Source: Brachypodius melanocephalos (taxonomy: Eukaryota; Chordata; Aves; Passeriformes; Pycnonotidae). Taken from it: a stretch of DNA of 64,000 nt. A program made the translations under genes and the position numbers. The notes beneath the pieces are model-generated. The model was not told the DNA's origin and searched no databases. It saw only the letters and a program-made list of their open reading frames with translations. Position 1 is the stretch's first letter, and every line of letters begins with the position of its first letter. Location: NCBI GenBank assembly GCA_013398615.1, contig VZSR01003798.1, forward strand, positions 5,806,045 to 5,870,044, read 5' to 3'. Shown here piece after piece: positions 24,127 through 37,512 of the stretch.

Positions 24127-27100
24127 AGGGTTATGATTTATCTCAAAGATGGAGGATACATGAATATTCCCATTATGAAGAATTCCTTCACCATTTCTCT
24201 AGCATAAGGATAATACAAACACTTATTGCAGCTTCTATGATTCAGGCAGATTTAAAATATTTCCACTATGTTTTTCCTAATGCACTAAGTATCCAACTTG
24301 TTAGTATCCAAATAGAATCTAATTTCTTATGTTGATTTTACTGGAGCTGCATATAAACACATACAGTATCTCTTCCAGAAAATTGATACTTATAAGCTAT
24401 TTTCTCTTCTTTTTAGTCTTTAGAGTTGGTCCTATTTATTTGCTTTTACAAGTGAATTAGTAAGAGTGCGGAATTGACAGACTGAAGATTTTGTTGCATA
24501 CATACCACTTAATCCTCAGCTTCCATCTATCAAACCAAAGCTACTCCATCAGTATCTTGGAGCTCTAAGATCATTCTTGTAAACTGGAAATTAATCACAT
24601 AAGGGGTCATGTTTTTCTAGTGGCTTCAACATGAGTTCCTCACTCTTGGACCCTGCAGCTGGATGTGTGTCTAAGCAGAAGAATGACACTAATGCTAACA
24701 AAGAAGATGCCAATGTCCTACATTTAGGGCTTTCTGACATTTGGTTTGAAAGATTTGTTTAACTGTGGATCATTGAGTCAGTTTTTTTAATTACATATGA
24801 CTGATCTACCTGTAGGGATACATCCAGAATAACCCCTGGACAGGCACATCCTTATTTTTTTCACTTTTACACCTTGAAGTACAGTACAAACAACAGCTAG
24901 GATTTAAAACATCTTGATAAATGCAGCATCACTCAGTGAATCAGTGGTCAGACTTCTAATAGAGAGGAATTCATTGAAGCAGCTGCTTTGCTCTTGCTGA
25001 GCACAGCTACAGCACTTGGAGCTGCACAGAGGCATCTGATGGGGAGGGTCCAAAGGATTTAGGAAGAATAAGAAAGCTGTTGAGAGGCTACAAGAGGTTA
25101 AAATATTAATTGCTGGTGAGAACTTGGCATTCAACTAACCAGAACCTAGTTTTCCTGATAGAAAAGCTGTGAGAGTTTTTCCCCCAGAATGTGTGTGTCC
25201 CCTCTCTTGGACTGAAATTTTTAAATACTTTAGTGGATTTAAGATAAGGCAGGAATTGGGTACTATTGATATGTAAATGAGAAACAATACTGACCCCGAC
25301 TTCCTTTAAGTCATTTGATTTCAAATGGAGAGGAGAGTGGAAATAAAAGGAGAAAAGAGATGGTTTGTCTGACGAATCTCCCTGTCTGTGTGATCAATGG
25401 AAATGCAATAAGCCAACTACCCTTAAGGAAGCAAAACATAAAACTAAAGAAACTATTGATCTTATCTAAGGTTTTGTTCAACCTAGGAACAAGAAAAGGT
25501 GGTGGTAAAATATTCAAACTCTTTTTCATCTTGTCTGGATTGCCCAAATCAATCTTGGAGGAGCCCTGTCTCCATTTGGAAGTTGCTAAAAACAAAGTAA
25601 CAAAGTTTCACAGGCCTTTGTCTCCTGTTTCTGCTGGTTTGCAACCTGGTGGCCAAACCAGAAGATATCAATAATAAAATAATAAACACCTCATAATTTC
25701 TTTGCTCATGTGATGACTGTCTGCATTGGTCCCTCGTTGGAGATTTTACCCCTCCAGCTTAAGTTGATTTCAATTGCTGCCTCCCTTTTGTGGGATACAG
25801 TGCCTCCTTCTTATTTTTGGTTTTGAAAAGTCTGAATGCAAGGCTGTGCTGGGAGGAGTTCTGAGCACAGCCATGACCCCAGAAGAATCACTGTTCTGTC
25901 ATGTCACACTCTTTCACCATTCCTCCTGATTCCTCGTTACCTTACCTGCTAATTTGGACCCTTCCAAAGCATATTCCACTGAGCTGTTCCATTCATCACT
26001 GCATCCATCATCCTCCAAGTTAATACCTTTAGTGCCAGGGTGTACAGCTGAGTTCCAAACCACATGTCTTGATAATACAGCTAATCTAAAAGATCGAGCT
26101 TCATGCTCTGTGTGTACATGTTATGTTGGAAAAGCAGTTTCCTTGGCATGGTGTGCCTGATGGAGCAGTTGGAGTACTAATGGAAATGAGTTTAGCTTTT
26201 TGCTTCAAACAGATTATAAACAACCAGGAGTAACAAATGAGTTTTAAAATTATTGCAAGTATCTTGATAGTATCCTGTGAAGGAGATTTTACTGCTGGTA
26301 TGGATCCCTCTTTGAAGAAATCTTTTGAGAGAGCAGAGAAATAAGATTTTTTTTTTTCCTGTCCATTTTAATTCTTCTGAGTCAGAGGAATTGAATAACC
26401 CAAATTTTCTCATAGGACTTGATTAGAGGAAAAGGCCATCCCTTTACAGACACACTGGAACTGGAGACCTCAGCACTGAGCAGTGTGGTCATACAGTTCA
26501 TAAGACACTCTTGATATGAATTCAAAAAATCTTTGCTGGACAGAAGTGGTGAGAGTTATTCTAATTAGGAGATCTGATATTATCCATCACCTTTAGTCTG
26601 ATCAGCATGGGCTGACATATTTAAATGAGTGATGAATCAGTGATTTGCCATGGAAGAGTGGCTGAACTAAAGCAATATGCCAAGATTAAAGCCTCACCTC
26701 TTTCTCATCCTTCAGGAGAAGCTTGCTCTGGTTTGATCTCCTTCTGCCCAGATGAGCTAAATTGTTACCCATGTATGATTGACCACTGAATTGCAGCTCT
26801 ATTTTTTCATAATTATCAGCGCACAATTAAATATTTTCTTTATCTTCCTTACTTTTGAAGATTGCTTACCAAATTTCTGTGAGGAATTTTTAACGTATGT
26901 TTTATTCATAAGCAGTTTATTACAGTTAATAGTCAGAAATTGAGTTGTTTTGATGGAGTTTGCAGGTCACATGATGCTGCTTCTGTTCTCCAGTAAGATG
27001 TATATTGTTGTTGTAATTGGAAGTCTAGTGCAGAAACTTGCAAATAATTTTAATTTGGCCCATTGCCAATATTCAGCCACCAATAAAAATGATTTCAGCA

Positions 27101-27406
27101 ATATTCCTGCCTTACAGCATGTCTAATAAGTAGTTGTAGACAGAAAAAACAAAGAAACAGGATATATTCTATGCTTACTGGTGTACATTTCTGGAAAATG
27201 ATTACATCATCTTTGCAAGTCTTACAGACTCTTTGCCATTTCTGATATTTCTTTTGTGCCCCAGAGCTTATATTTTTCCTGAATATGAGTAAGTCTCAAA
27301 AGCATTCAAAAGCTTATTTTTTTAAAAAAATCATCTCTTAAATGTGTGTTCTTCAGCTGACCCTCAGTGCTCTAGAGATCTCATTGTAAAGCAGATGCTG
27401 AGAAGA

Positions 27407-27428
27407 AGAAAGAATAATTATTCTTTCT
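27407..27428. repeat. Perfect 22 bp palindrome
   Basis: The arms AGAAAGAATAA and TTATTCTTTCT are directly abutting with no loop. Confidence 0.93.
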
Positions 27429-27842
27429 CATAGGTCTGCTTCCAGTTCTGGTCCAAAGTGGCTCAAATTGGAAGCAGCTGTAACAACAACAAAAGTATAG
27501 AAAAAAATAGTTATCTAATATTAATCTAAGGACTGATGTTTCAAATTAAGGGTGTTGTTTTTTCCCTTTCCTTAAGCTGTTACCCAAGGTAAACCTTTGC
27601 ATCATATTTGCTTTATTTTCCTGCCTCTGTTATTTCCGCCCACCCCTTGCACTAATTGAGTGGTGATTCATTTTGTAAGATGTTCTAATTGTACCTTTTA
27701 TGCTTGTGGGCCTCACTTCACAGAGCTTTGCAGGGACTAATGGTATTTAGGAAGTGGGGGAAGAAGAGAGAAGAGGTTTCTGAGCAAACAAATCAGGAGC
27801 TGGTGGCTGTTTGTCCTTCTTGTAGATACTTAAATCTACAAG

Positions 27843-27881
27843 GTTCTTATATGAAGTTCTTATATGAAATTCTTACATGAA
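27843..27881. repeat. 13 bp minisatellite, three copies
   Basis: The unit GTTCTTATATGAA occurs twice exactly and then once as ATTCTTACATGAA with two changes. Confidence 0.95.
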
Positions 27882-28124
27882 CTGCAGGAGCATTTCCCCT
27901 TGTTCAGTGTTTTTTTATTGGTTTGTTTGTTTTTATCATTTGACAGGAAGCTAACTAAGAAATCACATCCTAACTGCACCCAGATCTGTTTGAAGGTGTG
28001 TTGATTTTGGCTCTCAGATTGTTTGGAAAAACAAATTACAGAACATTGTAGGGATTATTTGGGCTTTATATGTACACAAAAACAAAAGTCTGCCTGTAGG
28101 ACCACCCCAGCAGATCTCATAAGG

Positions 28125-28151
28125 AATAAGACATTTTATTAATGTCTTATT
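28125..28151. repeat. Perfect 11 bp inverted repeat with 5-nt loop
   Basis: The arms AATAAGACATT and AATGTCTTATT flank a TTATT loop. A further ATTAATGTCTT copy follows within 25 bp. Confidence 0.93.
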
Positions 28152-31100
28152 ATTGTATGTATTAATGTCTTTTGTCTTACTACAGAAGTTCTATCTATGG
28201 GGCTGGGGAGTGAAAAACGGGCATCATCTTGAATAATGCTTGTCTTGAATGCTGATCTTCCTTTAGATTTCTTTTTTATCCTCCAGTGTGTTGTAAACAA
28301 CGGATGTTTCTAGTTTGTTTATGGGATTTTTTTCCCTCTCAGCTGCTTTTGCACTTCCCCAGATACTTGGTTGCAAGCCAGTCTTCCCATATTCCAAATC
28401 TCTGCTCCAGAAAGGAGTTGATAGGTACTGACAGGGGCTATCAAACTGTTTCTCTGCAAAGTGGATGAGCAACAAGACTGCACAGAATCAGAAGTGCAAG
28501 TGTCCTGTCATATCCATCTTCCAGCATTTGAGAGAACAGGACTAGGTGGAACAATCCCAAGTTTTGACATTACCAATCTGGGCAGCCCAGACACTTGAAG
28601 CAAAAAAAGCTATTTGCTATTGCATTTGGGGTTGCATGGAGAAGAAATTGCATTTTGTGAGGGAACAAGACATGAATCAGCGGCTCACCTCTGCATTTTC
28701 ACCTGGCTGACAAGTGGCTGCTGTTTTGTCCCCACTTGAAAATGAACAAAACCAGTGTACTCATGTGGAGACACAAGAACAACAAACGCTGTCACCTTGT
28801 GATTGAGGGAGTAGATTTGTCCATGTGCTGTAAGGAGGAACAAGCTCTCCTAGTATTGAAATCAGTGCTGTCATGCTCAGAAGTCAAACAGTCTCTTGTA
28901 GTGCCAGGAGGCTGAAAATGCCAAGCAATTTATGGTCAGGCTAATCTCTGAATTGTATTTATTCAGTTTATGGGAGTAGCTGAGGGCCTGGTTTGACTTC
29001 AGCTGTTAGAGCCTTAACTACATCCACAACATAAATTATTAGTGCAGACAAAAAAAAGTATAAAAATAAAGCAAACTCAATGTTTAAAGATTATTTTTCA
29101 TTTTCTATTTAAAATATTGTACTGACTAATCAGACAACTGCTGTCACACACAGGCATGTGATTTTTCTGGATGAAATGTTACTGTTTTATTTGAAGTCCT
29201 CTAAGAAATCCGGAATTGCGTGACCTTGAATGTGCATGGGATCTCAGTCTTCTGAAGAAAAACCTCTTGGGAAGGATAAGGAATAGAAAAGCAACATTCC
29301 TAATGAAAACTAACCACAGCATTTCCATGGTGCCCCTTTAAAAGCCCAAATATCATTGCACATCATCCTTTCAAGTTTTCTGGGGAATTACAGCAGCTAG
29401 CTTTTTGATTTCTGATGTCTCTCTTGCTTGTTAATCTGGCCCCGTGTGGATTTATTGTACAAATCTATTTGGCAGCTGAAAATTGCCCTTTGATGAAGCT
29501 CCTAGTCTAATCATGAACTCCTCAGGCATGGAAAATAAGAATGGGTAGATGGAAAAGCACAGGCTGAAAGAGCCATGTTTGCCTTTGACTGTGCATGGAT
29601 TTTTAGAAACATCTAAAGTTCAAAGTTTTTGATCACAGGATTTTCTGTAAAGATGAATTTCTTCCCTCATAGGATCATAACATTTGCCATGCTGGATCAG
29701 ATCACTGGTCCAAATAATCAGGTATCCTGCCTCATGCAGATGCTGCTTCCTCATGGCTCTGAAGAAAACAAAACCTGCCAATATTGCAACTGATTCAATT
29801 ACACTAAGACACAGAAAGGGAATAATCCTACGAGCCTGACCTGCCTCACCTCTGCTTCGCACACTAAGAGCCCTGATTATCATTTTAAAAACTTGGAATA
29901 ATGAGCTACGTTCTCTGTGAATAATTATCTCACTTTTTCATTCTCTTTTGTAGTCTTTTATCAGGCAGGGCTTCCTGCAGCAGTGCATTCTGCCAGTTGA
30001 TACCCATAATATGTATATGCTGTCTGTTATTAAGCATAAACTACATGTTGAAATCTAATCTTCCTTTTGCTGGTTTCTGTATCCTTGTAAAATGTGCTTT
30101 CCACAGCTGCAGTGGTTCCCAGTTTGCTTGTTTGTCAGCTCTGTATCCATCCTCACTGCCATCCTCATGCCTCTGTTATCTACTGTGTTATTCAGGTCCC
30201 CTGGTCTGGTCTCCCCTAAAATCACACCAGATGGTCTCTTCATTCTCTTCAGTCTCCAAATCTGCAGATACACCCTGCTTCCACCCAGCTCTTGTCTGCT
30301 TCGTTCATTTCCTTGTCTTGTTTCCAGTTCAGATTTATTTGTGCTGAACTCTTTTATTAGTTGTTACCTTTTCTCTTGTTTCTTCTATCACAAAAAATGG
30401 TTTCCAGTTACCCAGTACAGCAGACCTGATTGTTATTTCTCTGCATTGACAGTACTAAATTCCTTCCTTACTGACTGAGTGCTGATGTATTTTTATGCTT
30501 AAATCAGAACTTGTGCCCTTGCCTGGTACTTTGGACACCATAAATAACACCTGTGTGTCTGCAAACTGTTCAGGGTCCTGGGCTTGTCCTCGAGTAAGAG
30601 TCAGGTCTGCCAGCTAGAGAAGGTGGATATTGCACGAGTCCACATCTGGAAATTCTGCTCCTACTGCAGCTCCATGTGTGTGATAACAGTGTCCTGTGCA
30701 GCACAGCTCCACAGCCTCTCTGCCTTTCTGTAATTCTGCCTCAAAACTGGACTGAAGATTGACTTGGCAAGTATTCCAGATTGTTGTGGTCCCATACCAG
30801 ATGTCATAGCAAGAGCAAAGGGAGCTCTGTGCTCCTGCTCTCCTCTGTCGTGTCCAGGTGCAGCCTGTCCTGTAGCAGAGAAGGTTGCAGTTGCTGGGAA
30901 AGGTGTCAAGCACTGAAAATGGAATTTTAATAACAAATACATGAAGCTTTGATGCTTAGATGAGACTGTTAGTTCTTCTGGTTTGACCTCTTGCACGTCA
31001 TAAGCCTTTGGGCTTCACCCAGGAGGCTTTGTACAAAGCCTGTTAACTTGTGTTTGTGTAAACAGAAAAATATCCAGGCTGGATTTGAGAATATCACAGG

Positions 31101-31965
31101 ATTGGAAACCTATCTGGTCCCTTGGTATTTTCTAGGTGTCAGTAATTGTTAAATATTATTGCCTTATTCTCATTTGAATTCGTCTGCCTGATGGTCTAGC
31201 TGCATTTGTGCTATTTTCCTCTGCTAGTTTACAGAGACCTTTAATAACTTAGAGTTTGTTCTCTTGGAGGTACTTATACAATGCAACCTAAGTGACCTTT
31301 CTATCTTTTCTGATAATTAATTAAACATGCTTAATTCTTTAATAGTTTGTCTATATCAGAACATGCAGGAAAGTGCCTCTGAATTAGCTAAAGGTGCAAG
31401 TGGAAATTCTTGTGCTAAACCACATTAAGCTACATGTCAACACTCTGAAGCAGAATTAAGGTGGCCTTAATTAAATTTGGCTTAACTCATTTCTAAAGTA
31501 AATTAAACCAAACTAAACTGTAAACACTTGAGTGTTGAATACCAGAGTGGAAATATGTTCTTGTGTGTGTGATAAACTTGTAAATTTGGGGATATGCTTA
31601 TGCCAGATGAACTCTGAGACAGAAATTGATAAGCCTAGCAGGAGAGATTGGGATGGAATTTGAAGTTTTATGGCTTATCTTTAGGTAAGACCTTGCATTG
31701 CATACTGCACATGGATGATGAAATAACCCCCCCCAAAAATGCTGTGATCTGCCTTGGATGTGTTATATTCTAATTTTTGTCTGAGCAATACATGTGCTGC
31801 CAGATGGTGGGAGATCTACAAGTGAAGATATGTGGTCTAGAAAGAGACATTTTGGCACAGCATGCAACATGCAGAGATGCAGATATTGGGGACAATTCAG
31901 AAATCATTGCCATACTTGTCATAAGCAAGGAAAGCTCAGACCTGACAAGGCTGAACTTATAGGAA

Positions 31966-31994
31966 AAATAATAATAATGATAATAATAATAAAA
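31966..31994. repeat. (AAT)n microsatellite
   Basis: About nine AAT-type units with one ATG interruption. Confidence 0.93.
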
Positions 31995-33320
31995 TATTGG
32001 TTACTTACAGCCAAGAGTAGAAAGAGAATTTAGAGACGTTCAATGCTGATAATGTGTGATACTCTTCTCTACAGAGAATTAGAAGGATATCTCTGAATGT
32101 CTTTTGCTGCAAAACAAACAACCACTGGGATATTTTCAACCAAGTAGTTGTCCTAAATGAGCCTCACTTAGCAGGAGTGGGCAGAGGAGTAAACACAAGC
32201 ACAAGGTGGCAGTGGATTGTCTGTCTAGACCAGAAGTATGAGATGCAAAGGCACGTTTGGAGGATGCATTTCAGGAACAGAAATTCGGGCAGAGTGGAGT
32301 TCTATATGATAGGATTCTTCAGGGCTTTTGATGAAAAGGAAAGACAAAGATCTTGGTGATTTTACCAGAGAGGTTTTTAAAGGTGCAAATCAAGTGAGGA
32401 ATGGAAGATGATTATTGGCTGCATAAACTGATCTGAAGCAGAAGAACTTTTTTGGAGAAGTGAGCCAGGCACTTTGGAGGAAGAGAACTAACCTTTCATG
32501 AAGTGGTAGGGGCCAAAGCCCTGTGAAAACAAATGCAGTTCAAACTCAAACACCTCATCATAAATAAACTGAACCAGTGCAGGAAAACCTGCAGATGCAA
32601 TAATTTCTCAAATGTCTCCACATTACTGCTAAAGGATAATGAGCAAGATTAATTGAAAGATCATCTCTGTTGATAATGTGTAATTTAACTGGCTGTACTG
32701 GAACTTGATAGGAAAATTTTGGAAATTCTTGAATTTAAACACCTCCAGAACAGATCTGTTCCCTGCCTGGGGAGGACAGAAAAGGCAGTAGCATGTCTGG
32801 CTGGGATGAGGGGAATGGCAGTGTGCTACATCTTCATTTGCTGATAATTCAGGTCTACATACTGCAGGTAAGATGGCAAAGGCTGGGAAACGATCTTCCT
32901 TGGCACACTGAATTAAAGCAGAAAATGGGATAAGCTACCTCAGAAGCACTTGCATTCCATGCAGAAAAAGTAAATGTGTAGCCATGGGTTTCAGTTTGGG
33001 TGAGACCTACTTGAGATTTGGTGTGGCAGCAGTAAATACTATTAAAGATTCCTAACATTACAGATGACTAATTTGTAACACAAAAGATGTAGTATCCACT
33101 GCAGTTCTATTTTGGACTACTTTGTAACAGGAAATGATGAATTAATCTTTGTTGTGGGAGTTTGTGGTTACCTAGACACCAGTGATCATGACCCAATTAC
33201 ATTTAATGTGAGCAGGAGACAGTGCTCCTATTAACAGGTTTTCTTGTATACTTTTTTCCTTAATAAGGGTGATTTTTTCAGAGCTGAAGAAATATTAGAG
33301 TTAAAGCAGACCACAAGAGG

Positions 33321-33336
33321 AAAAAAAAAAAAAAAA
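33321..33336. repeat. Poly-A tract (16 nt)
   Basis: Sixteen uninterrupted A followed by GAAAG. Confidence 0.93.
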
Positions 33337-36300
33337 GAAAGTATTATGGATAGAAATTGAGTCCCTTTCTAAAAAGGATTTTGTTACATATCCAAAAAGG
33401 CACAATTCTCTAATCAAGAATTGAGGGCATGTTCAGTTAAAAATGATGCTGGTTGAGTAGCAAAAGGAAAGTAATAATTAGTGTAGAGGACAGTGACTCA
33501 TAATACTGATGAAAAATCTACGTGATTGATTATAGTGAGACAGATTTCTATTATTTCAGTTTCTTGTTTGTTAGCACTAATTATTTACTAGTATTTCTGA
33601 ATGTAATGAGTAAACAACAGTAGAGGTCATTTCCCTAAATGTGGCTCATGAAAATAATCTTGTGGAGAGTAATAGCACAGATTTATTTTCCCTGAACAAA
33701 GGAAATAGGGAAAATAGCCATGAGCCATTGTAACGTTGGAAATGGATGTAAGAAGATAAAGAGTAAAAATTCATGGTAGTTAATCCTTAGAACAGTAAGA
33801 AAGTATTTGAGATCATCACCAGAAAATAAGTTCTGGAACACTACTATAGAAATTATTGCATGGATAAGATTTTTAAACAGATGCCTTTATTAAAGTAGTG
33901 CCTTTAATTTGTTAGAGGCATTTCTTTCTCCCCCCCATTATGATATTAATCTTTTCGAAGATTATGGTTCCTCTCTGGGTGTTTTCAATAATGATGATAC
34001 TAAAAGCTGATTATCTTTGCCCTTATCATTTCTTCCTCTGGGATTTATTAGGTCACTGGGCTAAGAGCAAAGGGAACAAACTGTTTCTCTTCACGACCTT
34101 TTCTGTCTGCCATTGATTGGCATCTATAAGACAGAGTTATTCAGTTTGTTACTTCTGACCCAGAAATAGGAAACTTTCTACTCTGTTGACTGTATACTTG
34201 GTCCTAGTACAAGTTTTTTGCTTTAGGGATTGGATTTAGAGACCAAATTCTTACTAGGCTGGTGCTAGGACTTATACATCTGAAGATGCTTTGCCTCATT
34301 TTCTATTGTCGTCATCATCACCACAGTCAACACTTTCTCAGCACCTTTTGCCACAGGAGATAAAAATATTGATATGTAGCTGGGGAAAGCAGGTGTTGTC
34401 TTTGAAATCTTCTGATATTTGAAGCCAATGTTCCCATTTTGCACTAAGGTGAAAACACAGCCTTTTAAAATAACTTGCAAAAAATTGAAAACAGCTGATC
34501 ACAGAGCAGGTCACTACCCTCTTTTGGTTGGAGAAAACTCAGATTCCAGTCTGCCTGCTTCAAAGCAAGGATTTAGATTGCTAGAAGGTCTTTTGTTGAA
34601 CTTGTCCCTGCTTCTCATGTAAGAGTTGTAATATTTTGTGTAAGTAATGAGAGATTTCTTGAGCCAGAAAGAGACTTAATTACAGGAGCAATGGTACTCA
34701 CCTAAAATAGAACAGCCCCTGTGCCTCATAGGGAAGAAGGGAGCTCAACTTGCAAGAATATTTTTGTTGTGGGGTCTGATCAAAAACATCGCCCAAGAAC
34801 AGAGCAGCTGCTCCTGAGAAAGGTTACCTGTATCCTATCATACTCTCACAAAAAAGTTTTGTCTTAGACAAAGCATCTTTCTCAAAACATTTCTCACCCA
34901 ATCTCTTCCTGTTTCCTACCTTCTCTTAGCTTTATGAATAAAGTAGAAAGTTTCCTTTGGGGTGCAGGAAGTAATGACTGAATTCCACAATGAAATTGAA
35001 TTAGAGATTCACACAAAGCAGCAATGAAAAAGATGTTTTATGAAGAGTTTGGGGAAGATACTGTAAAATTATTTTGGGAGAGTACACAGCTGTGTACTAC
35101 CAGGGCTAAAAAAAGCCTAGAAATTTTGTCCAGTTTACAGTAGCTTAGTCCTGCTGAAGATCACTTATTTGATAAAATATCATTTAGAACAGATATATAC
35201 AGATTTTCTTTTGCCACAGGATCCATAAGGGCAGTTTGCAGTTGCTCATAGATACTTATTTTTTAAAGTGGCCATTTGTTTAAAAGACATTGCTCAGCAG
35301 ATTGTGCAGGGACTTGTTCTGGTTTGGAGAGGAAGCTGGTAGTTAATAAAATTATTTTATCTTGCAAGATAATTGAAAGCCGAGTGAGATTATTTGGTTT
35401 GAATTACTATCTCTACATGAAAACAATGGAGTACGAATCTAGCATTTCTGATGGTGTTTGCTTTAGCCTTCTTTTTACTTTTTTCACATTATATTATACT
35501 TTCAATTCTATTTTTACTGCCTTTCTCATGTTTTTCTTCCTAGCCTTGAGGAGCAATAGGCTTGGATCTGTTGCGTGAGTTAGGGAGAAGGGCTGCATCA
35601 CCGTGTCAGGATGGCCCAGAGCAAGCACGCCTGGCTGGCTGGCAGTGATGGGGAAGGAGAGAGACAACCCTGGAACACAACACAAACAAACAAGCCTGAG
35701 CTGCCTGGTGACTAGCTCACAACCTTCAGCTCTCCTGTGCCCAGGTGAATTTGGCACCTGACGTCAGCCCTGAACCATTCCACCAAAGATGAAAACTGGC
35801 AAAGTGCAGCAGGCAGCTGGACACCAATTTTGTAATGACCTTTTAAGAGCAGCCCTTCTGTCCCTTCCAGTGAGAGAGAATGAAATAAATGGGATCTGAA
35901 AGTGGAGCTCAGGCTGGCTTGGAAAGAGCGACAGAAAGGTCGCTTTTCTGATCAAGCCAGTGTGTTCAGTGATTGGAAGGACTTCCAGGGGTCAGAGCAT
36001 TGAAGATTTTTCTGGGTCAGGAACAACCCTGCTAACCTCCACATACACAGAAATGCCTTGAAGTTCTTATGTGACTGAGCAGCTCTAGGTAAAAGTGTTG
36101 CACAGGCTGGGTACCTGCAACAAGCCACCAAAACTGCTTCTGTGGTTTCACACATTTAGTTCCCACCAAATCCATTGATTTTTGTACCCTGAAATATGAT
36201 TTGTACTGGGGCCTGGTATTCAATGTCAGCTTTGAAAATAGGCCTTGTCAGGACTAATGCAAAATTCATTCTTGTTAATTTAACAAGATAGATCGGCAGA

Positions 36301-37463
36301 CATTGGACATTTATTAAACAACCATAATTATATTTATATTAATGCTAGTCTCTGCCCAGGAGAGATTCAGACCTGGCATAATAGGATTTGTTTGTAATGC
36401 AGAGTTGAGATCTCTGAATACAGATACAGTGCTAAACTCAGGGCTTGGAGCATGAAGCCATTTTGTGGGCTGAGCTTGAGCAGCTCTGGGATGTTTGGAT
36501 GCTGGTTCTGCAGGTGAGGCTCTGACAGAGGCACATGGTTACAGCTCATGTCAGACCCTGGGAATACTGTCAGGATTTTGGTTATTGTGGATGCTGCAAA
36601 GTTGGTTGAAATGCATTGGTAGAGGTATTGGCTGCTTCCAGGTGCTCTGCATTTGCATGTTCATTCTCTTTAAAAGGTCAGCCAAGCATCCTGACAGTTC
36701 TAAAGGTGCCCTGCTGTGCCTGAAGTGTGTTTAGTTTCACGCTGTCTCCTCTGTAGGATGTGGCATCAAGTAATTTTGGTATGATATCGATCATGTAGCA
36801 CGTTTTTATGTGGGTAAGGTCATTGCTTAGTCTTTGGAAACAGGTGAATGGGATTCTTTCTGAATTTTCCCATGAACAGTTATGTTATTTCTGGAAAATG
36901 GCCTGTGGTTATTGCCCTGTTCTGTTCTGCATTGATGTCCTGGGAATAAAGCAGATTTCTGGGACAGTGGCAGCTCTGCTCAGTTGGTTGCAGGAGGCAA
37001 GAACAACCTCAACTGGATTCAGCAGTGTCTTCCTGCTTTTTATGCTGACACAGTGCCCACCTTCCCTCCTCTGCATACTGATGTCCTGCATCTTTACTCT
37101 GCTTGTCTGTCACTGCAAATAGGGGAGAACAAACTTGACAGTGGTGGATTGAAGGACTGAAAATGGTTATTGATTCCCAGACCTCTTGCATTCTAGAGGT
37201 GGGGGTCAGGAAGGGTGTACGCTTTGGGACAGGGCATGCAGGTTTGGAGGGGTTTTAGCATGGGTGAGTGACAGGCTGTACATAATTATTATTTTCCTGT
37301 GGATTTGGTTATTCTGGCTGTGTACAAATGAGAGATTGTGCTCGGAATAAGGTGTGCACAGGGTTGTGTGTACATCTGTGAGTGTACATTTATCTCTGCT
37401 TACAGACAGAACATGAAACACAGGTAAATGGTATCAGCATTGCTTGAGTCTAACATAAAGACT

Positions 37464-37512
37464 AAACTTGATCTTGGGGGTCTTCCCCAACTTAAATGAT
37501 TTTATGATTCTA
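37464..37512 (+). mobile_element. CR1 LINE 3' tail fragment
   Basis: 'aaacttgatcttgggggtct' followed by 'tccccaacttaaatgatttt' and 'atgattctac' matches the terminal CR1 stretch (a 'gatcttagaggtcttttcca'-like block, 'aacctaaatgat', then ATTCTATG repeats). The upstream sequence is not CR1-like, so this is a severely 5'-truncated insertion of about 49 bp. Confidence 0.75.

Noticed and set aside
31090..31125. 'atcacaggattggaaacc', faintly like a minus-strand CR1 end
   Set aside because: Too short and diverged to support.
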